DNA of 64,000 nucleotides. Source: Hahella sp. HNIBRBA332 (GTDB taxonomy: Bacteria; Pseudomonadota; Gammaproteobacteria; Pseudomonadales; Oleiphilaceae). Below, one piece after another: positions 59,208-64,000 of the stretch (within the stretch, counting starts at the first letter, position 1; each line of letters begins with the position of its first letter). The DNA lies in the NCBI RefSeq assembly GCF_030719035.1, contig NZ_CP132203.1:62001-126000 (forward strand), written 5' to 3'. A program made the translations under genes and the position numbers. Under the pieces are notes generated by a model, which did no database searches, was not told where the DNA came from, and was given only the letters and a program-made list of their open reading frames with translations.

Positions 59208-59443
59208 CTCTGTCGCGGTCGTTAATTTCGAACCGCTTCTCTTGATATCCCGCGCTAGAAGATAACCCAATCCCAATACTGCCTTTGATGTTTTCAAAAT
59301 GACGCCATAGGTTAGCGGCTTGGTTGTCGTAGGAAAAAACGTCGTCGGACTAGGCACTATTGCTTACAAGGGAATTATTCTCTTAGATCGCTTCCCCGAG
59401 TGTGGAACATATAACAATATAGAACTACTCGGAGAGTTAAATC

Positions 59444-60193
59444 ATGGCTTACACAGTAAGATTTGAATCCATGGGTGACGCTACCCCTTTTAATAACGGC
59501 GAACAGGCAAAAATAAACAATGCATTAGGAATGCTGGAAACAATATTAGCGGAGTCTATTACTCTTCCAAAATGCAGCTCGATCAATAGATGGTTTGGTA
59601 CGGGAAATATCAAATCGGTTCTCGAAGGCTTGAATAATATGCATAAGTATTTAACAAGGAAGTGCTCTAGCCTGACCTTTGTGTCTGCGCCCAGACACCC
59701 CCAAGATTATATTGGCTGGGTCAGGCCGATGGTTAAAGTGGGATTGAACCCTTATGATTCCAGCTTTGACAATCAACTGGGAAAATCTTCCCATAGAAAC
59801 AATGATAACTTCTTCCATCGCCTGAATAACAACGCGCCGCAAAGCAAGAAGTATACGGTCAAGGAAACGACTGGTACTTTCAGAGCCAACTGCGGATACG
59901 TCAACGTGCAAAGCGGGCTGCGAATCTACCTGACGCCGGGCTACCTGAGCGGTAACTTTGATGAAGATGATCGCAATGACGAACAATGGTTCAAATTCCG
60001 TTGCGTCGCCCACGAACTTAGCCACCGAATTCTGGATACCATAGATATCGCATATGGAGAATATGAGTGTATCAAGCTGGCAATAGGGTCTGACAAGCGG
60101 ACGTCGCTCAATAATGCGGATAACTGGGGGTTATTCCTGGCGGATATATATAAGAGACGTAATTTTAGGGTTTTGCCTAAGTTAAATAGATAG
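59444..60193 (+). CDS. M35-like zinc metallopeptidase (lysine-specific/deuterolysin type)
   Basis: 249 residues. The zinc motif is CVAHELSHRILDTIDIAYGE (HExxH near 188-192, followed by the D of the aspzincin pattern). No signal peptide is visible, which is unusual for this mostly secreted family and suggests export by another route or intracellular action. GGAGAG precedes the ATG. It stands alone between terminators and AT-rich gaps, and its AT-rich composition suggests acquisition. It may be a toxin-type effector domain. Confidence 0.8.
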   Translation: MAYTVRFESMGDATPFNNGEQAKINNALGMLETILAESITLPKCSSINRWFGTGNIKSVLEGLNNMHKYLTRKCSSLTFVSAPRHPQDYIGWVRPMVKVGLNPYDSSFDNQLGKSSHRNNDNFFHRLNNNAPQSKKYTVKETTGTFRANCGYVNVQSGLRIYLTPGYLSGNFDEDDRNDEQWFKFRCVAHELSHRILDTIDIAYGEYECIKLAIGSDKRTSLNNADNWGLFLADIYKRRNFRVLPKLNR

Positions 60194-60424
60194 GTGAATT
60201 TAGGGGGGTAAATAATATGCCTTTACTCCCCTTGAATATAATCTATTCGTTATCTGTGTCGTAATATAATTAATGTGGCTTCTATTTGTTTTTTTATGCT
60301 CTAAACAGAATGTTGATAGTTTGGGGGGTATTTTATTTGTCCAGGCAATGCATGCATTCTGCTTTCAGAAAAACCTGCTATTAAACTATCCGCTTTAGTA
60401 TCTTTTTCCTATTCTATACCTGAA

Positions 60425-60862
60425 CTAGCGAGCGTCTTTGGTTATTGTCCGAACAGCGCCTCGCCCGGGCTCATGCGCTTCATACCGGGGAAGCTGGGCG
60501 TCCAGGTCGTCCCAGTTGGCTTTTGATGTGACAAAGTTGTGGGAGAGGGGGCGTTCGGCGATGTCTGAATCCAGAATTCCCAGACGTAGTCTCACTCGCT
60601 CAGGCGCTGCATCATTTGAACTGAAGACTGGTGAGGCGCAGGTCCGGCAAAAGTGGCGTTTGCGTCCGGGCGCCATTTCGAAAAAGGCCAGATGCTCCGC
60701 ACCTTCCTGAACTATCAAGTCCGCCGTATTCACAAACCCATTGGTGGCGTAAGCCGTGCCGCTGCTCTTCCTGCACTTGGAGCAATGGCAATGAATAATC
60801 GATTCAATCGGCCCCTGGATTTCAATTTTGACCTGACCGCAAAGACAGCTTCCTTTGTACAT
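60425..60862 (-). CDS. GFA/CENP-V family zinc protein
   Basis: 145 residues. The cysteine set GSCLCGQVKIEIQG, HCHCSKCRKSSG and FCRTCASPVF defines the GFA (glutathione-dependent formaldehyde-activating enzyme-like) fold binding two zincs. Most members are uncharacterised; formaldehyde activity is proven for only one. AGGAAAC precedes the ATG. Confidence 0.92.
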   Translation of the reverse strand: MYKGSCLCGQVKIEIQGPIESIIHCHCSKCRKSSGTAYATNGFVNTADLIVQEGAEHLAFFEMAPGRKRHFCRTCASPVFSSNDAAPERVRLRLGILDSDIAERPLSHNFVTSKANWDDLDAQLPRYEAHEPGRGAVRTITKDAR

Positions 60863-60921
60863 ATTGTTTCCTGATTTTTTGGGCTATTAAGCGCTGATAT
60901 TTGTTAGGGGCGATTAAGTGA

Positions 60922-61568
60922 TCAGCATTCGGCTAATGACTGTTCCAGCCAACCTAAATACCAGTCTGTGAATGTAACAAAATTCCCTTCATCATCTTTT
61001 AGCGGGCGTATCCCTTGGTTATCGCACCTGAGATCTTCCCAAATAGTTCCCTTGAGTTCTCCGGTTATGATCATCCAGAAGCGAATAGCACACCCCTCAT
61101 GGCAGATAGGGATTGCGCCATTCACTATTGCCTCCGCCCAATACTGCTCTTCGAGTTTCTGGTCCCAAGCTTCCCATAGCTCATCTTCCATTTCTTCAGT
61201 GTCCTCCTCCTCTGGGTTGGGTTCACCCTCCCAGAAAGAAGGCGGCAAATTCCACGCTTCACTATGAGGGAAAGGCTGACGAAGGTCCCCAATCAGTCCT
61301 CCAGCTTCCCAGTGGCAAAGGTCGAAGCCTTCATCCTGCATCTCTATTGGAAAGAGCCCATAAAAAGGCCTGCGCCGCCATTTCCAATAGTTGTGATGAA
61401 GCTTTTATAGTCGTCTGGAAAGGTAACCTGATACTTCCTCTCAATTGACTCAAAATCCGCTAGTGCTAGCGGCGGATTTAAGAGGTACTTGTGGGTGCTG
61501 CTTCCAAACACGCTGAGGCTGGCATCGCGCTCTTTTAACTTGTCTAGTTTTTTTAAGATGTCATGCAT
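60922..61568 (-). pseudogene. SMI1/KNR4 family protein, split by a frameshift
   Basis: The 5' frame (61568-61344) gives YQVTFPDDYKSFITTIGNGG followed by AGLFMGSFQ and a stop. In the next frame the sequence continues as FYGLFPIEMQDEGFDL and PFPHSEAWNLPPSF to 60922. A single missing base in GCAGGCCTTTTT (near 61370) would restore the canonical GNGGAGPFYGLFPIE motif. SMI1/KNR4 proteins are often immunity proteins for polymorphic toxins. The gene is broken unless the base is a sequence error. Confidence 0.8.
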
Positions 61569-61897
61569 TGATAGGACTCATTAGATTTGTTTGGAGATGC
61601 CGTCTTGTATCGCATAGCAATGATTCACAGGTCGATTGCCTTTTGATCAGAACCGGAGCAGGTGTAGCAGTTGCTAACACGAGCGCTAGTTTAACCGCCA
61701 GACTACTGTCGGCCAAACCAGTGCAGCGAGTTTTCCTCTGAAAACGATAGTGTGAGCCCCACCTTTTTCAATTGCACAGGCTAAAAACTTAATTGGATGC
61801 AATTAATTGAATTAACTACTATCTTGATCGTCCGGTGGCGAGGGTTCGCTCTGTTTTGAGGCTGTGCGTCTATGTTGGCGCGGTAAAGGAGTGGTTG
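61569..61897. other. Intergenic gap without identified content
   Basis: 329 bases between the SMI1/KNR4 remnant and the LysE gene. Apart from an AT-rich stretch near 61790-61825 (AATTGGATGCAATTAATTGA), which may hold the lysE promoter, nothing is identifiable. Confidence 0.4.
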
Positions 61898-62533
61898 ATG
61901 GCGTTGGATGTCTGGCTTATGTTTTCGCTGGCCTATTTGGTCACTACCTTATCACCCGGACCGAATGTTCTGCTGGTGGTTAAAAACAGTTTCCAGTATG
62001 GATGGAAGTCCGCATTTGTGACGGTGCTGGGAAATCTGTCCTGTCAGTTTGTGATCGTATGCCTTGTCGCTATTGGCGTGGGGGAGCTTCTTGAGCAGCT
62101 TCCGGTATGGTTCACCCTAATGAAAGTATTGGGGGGGACGTATCTTATCTATCTCGGTTGTAAAAGCTTGAAGGCTGGCGGCAAGTCAAACCTGCCTTTA
62201 CCGGATAAGACGCAGCGGGTGGCGCAATTCACCTCACGCAAGCTCTATACCGAAGCTTTTCTTGTTTCCGCAAGCAATCCTAAAACATTGATATTCCTAT
62301 CCGCCTTTCTACCTCAATTCATCAATACAGAGCAGTCGCATCTGGAGCAGTTTGGCGTTATGTATGTTTCAATATGCGTGATTGTCGCTTGTGTTCACCT
62401 GGGCTACGCCATGTTAATTAGCCGAGTCGGGCAACGTTTTCTCGCACAGGATATCGAGCGTAAGATATCAAAAGTCTCTGGCGGATTGTTTATAACCATG
62501 GGCGGCGGAGTGCTGCTGAGTCAGCGTGTGTAG
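61898..62533 (+). CDS. LysE/RhtB family amino acid exporter
   Basis: 211 residues, five or six membrane segments, with YLVTTLSPGPNVLLVVKNSF near residue 10 (the family signature S-P-G-P), and SNPKTLIFLSAFLPQFI near 135. ATG 61898 has AAGGAG six bases upstream; an earlier in-frame start at 61835 has no ribosome site. It exports an amino acid or a derivative. The substrate is not predictable. Confidence 0.92.
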   Translation: MALDVWLMFSLAYLVTTLSPGPNVLLVVKNSFQYGWKSAFVTVLGNLSCQFVIVCLVAIGVGELLEQLPVWFTLMKVLGGTYLIYLGCKSLKAGGKSNLPLPDKTQRVAQFTSRKLYTEAFLVSASNPKTLIFLSAFLPQFINTEQSHLEQFGVMYVSICVIVACVHLGYAMLISRVGQRFLAQDIERKISKVSGGLFITMGGGVLLSQRV

Positions 62534-62548
62534 CGGTCTAAGCGCGTC

Positions 62549-63001
62549 TCAACGCTGGCTAAATTCATAATAAATATCAAACTCGCCCTCATGGGTTTTG
62601 ACGAAGCCGTGTTTCTGGTAAAAGTCGTTGGCCTTGCTGTCGCGAAGTGCGCAGAGTTTCACTGGCAGGCCTTTATTCGCGGCTTCCCGCTTCACTTCCG
62701 CAAGCACTTTTCCGCCAATCGACCGGTTTTGAAAATCGGGACGAATATAGAGATGGTCCAGGTATAGGTGGTCTTGCTTGTTGCGCAGGACGAAGAAACC
62801 CGCCAGCTCTCCGTTCTCCATGATCTTGAAAGTTTCCTCCGGGACGAACGTGTCCAGGAAACGGCTTCTCACTCTGTTTTCATCAAACCGACCTACGGCT
62901 TCCAAGCTGGGCTTCATGGCCTGCGTCCTGATTTCTGCGAGTGTGTGGCTGTCTTGTTTGGTCGCATTTTCGAAGCGAATCGTCTGTGCTGGCTGAGTCA
63001 T
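62549..63001 (-). CDS. GNAT family N-acetyltransferase
   Basis: 150 residues. The acetyl-CoA loop and following strand are YLDHLYIRPDFQNRSIGGKV (near 80-100, with Q/R-x-x-G/S-x-G), and the C-terminal NDFYQKHGFVKTHEGEFDIY is the typical last part. The substrate is unknown. AAGGAG is ten bases before the ATG, and the gene starts five bases after the upstream membrane protein stop, so they probably share a transcript. Confidence 0.9.
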   Translation of the reverse strand: MTQPAQTIRFENATKQDSHTLAEIRTQAMKPSLEAVGRFDENRVRSRFLDTFVPEETFKIMENGELAGFFVLRNKQDHLYLDHLYIRPDFQNRSIGGKVLAEVKREAANKGLPVKLCALRDSKANDFYQKHGFVKTHEGEFDIYYEFSQR

Positions 63002-63005
63002 GAGT

Positions 63006-64000
63006 TTATTGCTCCTTCAATTCCTGCTCCACCGGATACCGATTAAACACATTAAAGTGCCCATACAGGTATTTACTGGGAAAGTCGGGGGAGATGACGA
63101 CACCCTTGGTCAGAACGCCTTGTTTGCCAAAGCGTTGAGTGTAAGGCTCCAGGTAGAACGCGACGGTCAGCGGCGTATGGGATAGTTGGCCCAGCGTGGC
63201 GCTGTAGGTGATGGTGTCCACTGTGACCTCCTTGTGCAGTTTGGCGTAGTCGCGAAGGTTCATCTCGCGCAGATCGAGCGTGATAACGGGGGGCGGCGCG
63301 TTTTTGTCTTTATTGAAAGGCTGGCGATACAGCGCATTGCGGTGTGCGGCCATATAGTCGCTCAGGACATCAAACAGATAGCGGCTGAACTTATCCCAAA
63401 ACGGACTCACTTGATCAGGATTGGCGCCGACTAGCCAGTTTTGCTTTTCGGTATACAGACGTCTTTGCTTTTCGCGATCAATATTTTTATACAGCAGGGT
63501 CGCGAACAGCGTCTGGTTTTGCTTGGTCCAGTCTGATTCGAGGGGCGTCGGTAAAGGCTGTTGTTCGACCACATGGCGGTAGCGCTGATAGTTGCGCCAA
63601 GCCTCGTAGCGCGCCAACGCGCCGAACATGACGTCCGCTAGCGTGGTGATTTCGCTGGGGCGGAATGAGCCGTCCTTGATGGTTTTCAGTGACGTTTCCA
63701 GATAGGCCTGCATTTCTTTTTGTTCGCGTTCGTAGATGTCCGTTGCACTATCCAAAACCGGGGTGGGATATTCGTGTCGACCGGCGCTGAGCAGCTGAGC
63801 CCCGTTGGCGATTTCACTCATGTCATGCAGTTTATTGAAAAAGCCGACCAGCCATACGACACAGACCAGAATGCAGGCGCCGGCGGTGGCGAGGTGTTTG
63901 CCGGTGACGCCGGACTTATCTCTCCGATGGTCCGGCAGCAGCATCAGAATGGAGAGCCCCGCCAGGCTGAACAATCCCAACAGCCCCACCAGCATGCTGT
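63006..64000 (-). CDS. Membrane protein, probably 5'-truncated by the window edge
   Basis: At least 329 residues; an ATG at 63995 exists but the frame stays open to the window end. Two hydrophobic segments (LVGLLGLFSLAGLSILMLL and ACILVCVVWLVGFFNKL) are followed by a ~270-residue, mostly helical soluble domain (EREQKEMQAYLETSLKTIKD, FWDKFSRYLFDVLSDYMA). This layout recalls large membrane-anchored proteins such as TssM/IcmF, but no motif supports that. I leave it unassigned. Confidence 0.6.
   Translation of the reverse strand, partial: SMLVGLLGLFSLAGLSILMLLPDHRRDKSGVTGKHLATAGACILVCVVWLVGFFNKLHDMSEIANGAQLLSAGRHEYPTPVLDSATDIYEREQKEMQAYLETSLKTIKDGSFRPSEITTLADVMFGALARYEAWRNYQRYRHVVEQQPLPTPLESDWTKQNQTLFATLLYKNIDREKQRRLYTEKQNWLVGANPDQVSPFWDKFSRYLFDVLSDYMAAHRNALYRQPFNKDKNAPPPVITLDLREMNLRDYAKLHKEVTVDTITYSATLGQLSHTPLTVAFYLEPYTQRFGKQGVLTKGVVISPDFPSKYLYGHFNVFNRYPVEQELKEQ

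Noticed and set aside
1..64000. CRISPR arrays, rRNA genes, complete tRNAs and insertion sequences.
   Set aside because: I looked for regularly spaced repeats, conserved rRNA segments, complete cloverleaves and transposase motifs with terminal repeats, and saw none by eye; a covariance or profile search was not possible.

Overview
The window looks like a chromosome segment from a GC-moderate marine gammaproteobacterium. The gene mix (arcDABC, RtcR, large AAA+ paralogs, RND efflux) recalls Hahella-like bacteria, but that is an impression and not a computed placement. Three zones are visible.

(1) About 1-28,680 is the right part of a P2/HP1-type prophage; its left end lies outside the window. 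The late genes run leftward from the divergent capsid/portal promoter region: gpO, N, M, L, then R- and S-like tail genes, sheath, tube, a lysis cassette, a tail chaperone with a textbook -1 frameshift site, tape measure, baseplate and tail fibre. gpP and gpQ run rightward. An Ogr-type activator, an AT-rich cargo pair (possible toxin and immunity protein), and an early operon follow. The early operon is cox-like, then a P4-alpha-like primase/helicase, small genes and a DnaQ-like exonuclease. Its 3' part contains a perfect 35-bp inverted repeat enclosing GGTAA-type iterons. A repressor-integrase pair closes the prophage. Repeats in the early control region, one motif of which recurs at the attachment end, suggest shared binding sites for the lysogeny switch and for excision.

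(2) About 28,650-44,900 holds the most unusual material. The integrase-side junction lies in a gene whose 5' half folds like a tRNA with anticodon GCU but whose 3' half is missing. Next comes a short divergent, sigma54-type transcription unit ending in strong hairpins, then rtcR (sensor of RNA ends with 2',3'-cyclic phosphate) with no rtcA or rtcB in view. A lipoprotein Ntn-hydrolase (penicillin/AHL acylase family) converges on a three-gene operon of ClpA/B-like double AAA+ proteins. All three lack the catalytic glutamate of the first ATPase domain and the aromatic GYVG pore loop of the second. At least one carries a C-terminal region resembling the PCRF domain of peptide-chain release factors. 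This operon is the best candidate for an undescribed system. A divergent papain/transglutaminase-like gene, two tandem small membrane genes (one frameshifted) and a CsbD-like gene follow.

(3) About 45,000-64,000 is ordinary accessory chromosome: the arginine deiminase operon arcDABC, a periplasmic solute-binding protein, small secreted proteins, a decayed LysR gene, a TetR-MFP-RND-NTF2 operon with a concentric palindromic operator, an M35-like zinc peptidase, a GFA protein, a frameshifted SMI1/KNR4 gene, a LysE exporter, a GNAT acetyltransferase and a membrane protein cut by the window edge. No rRNA, complete tRNA, CRISPR array or insertion sequence was seen.
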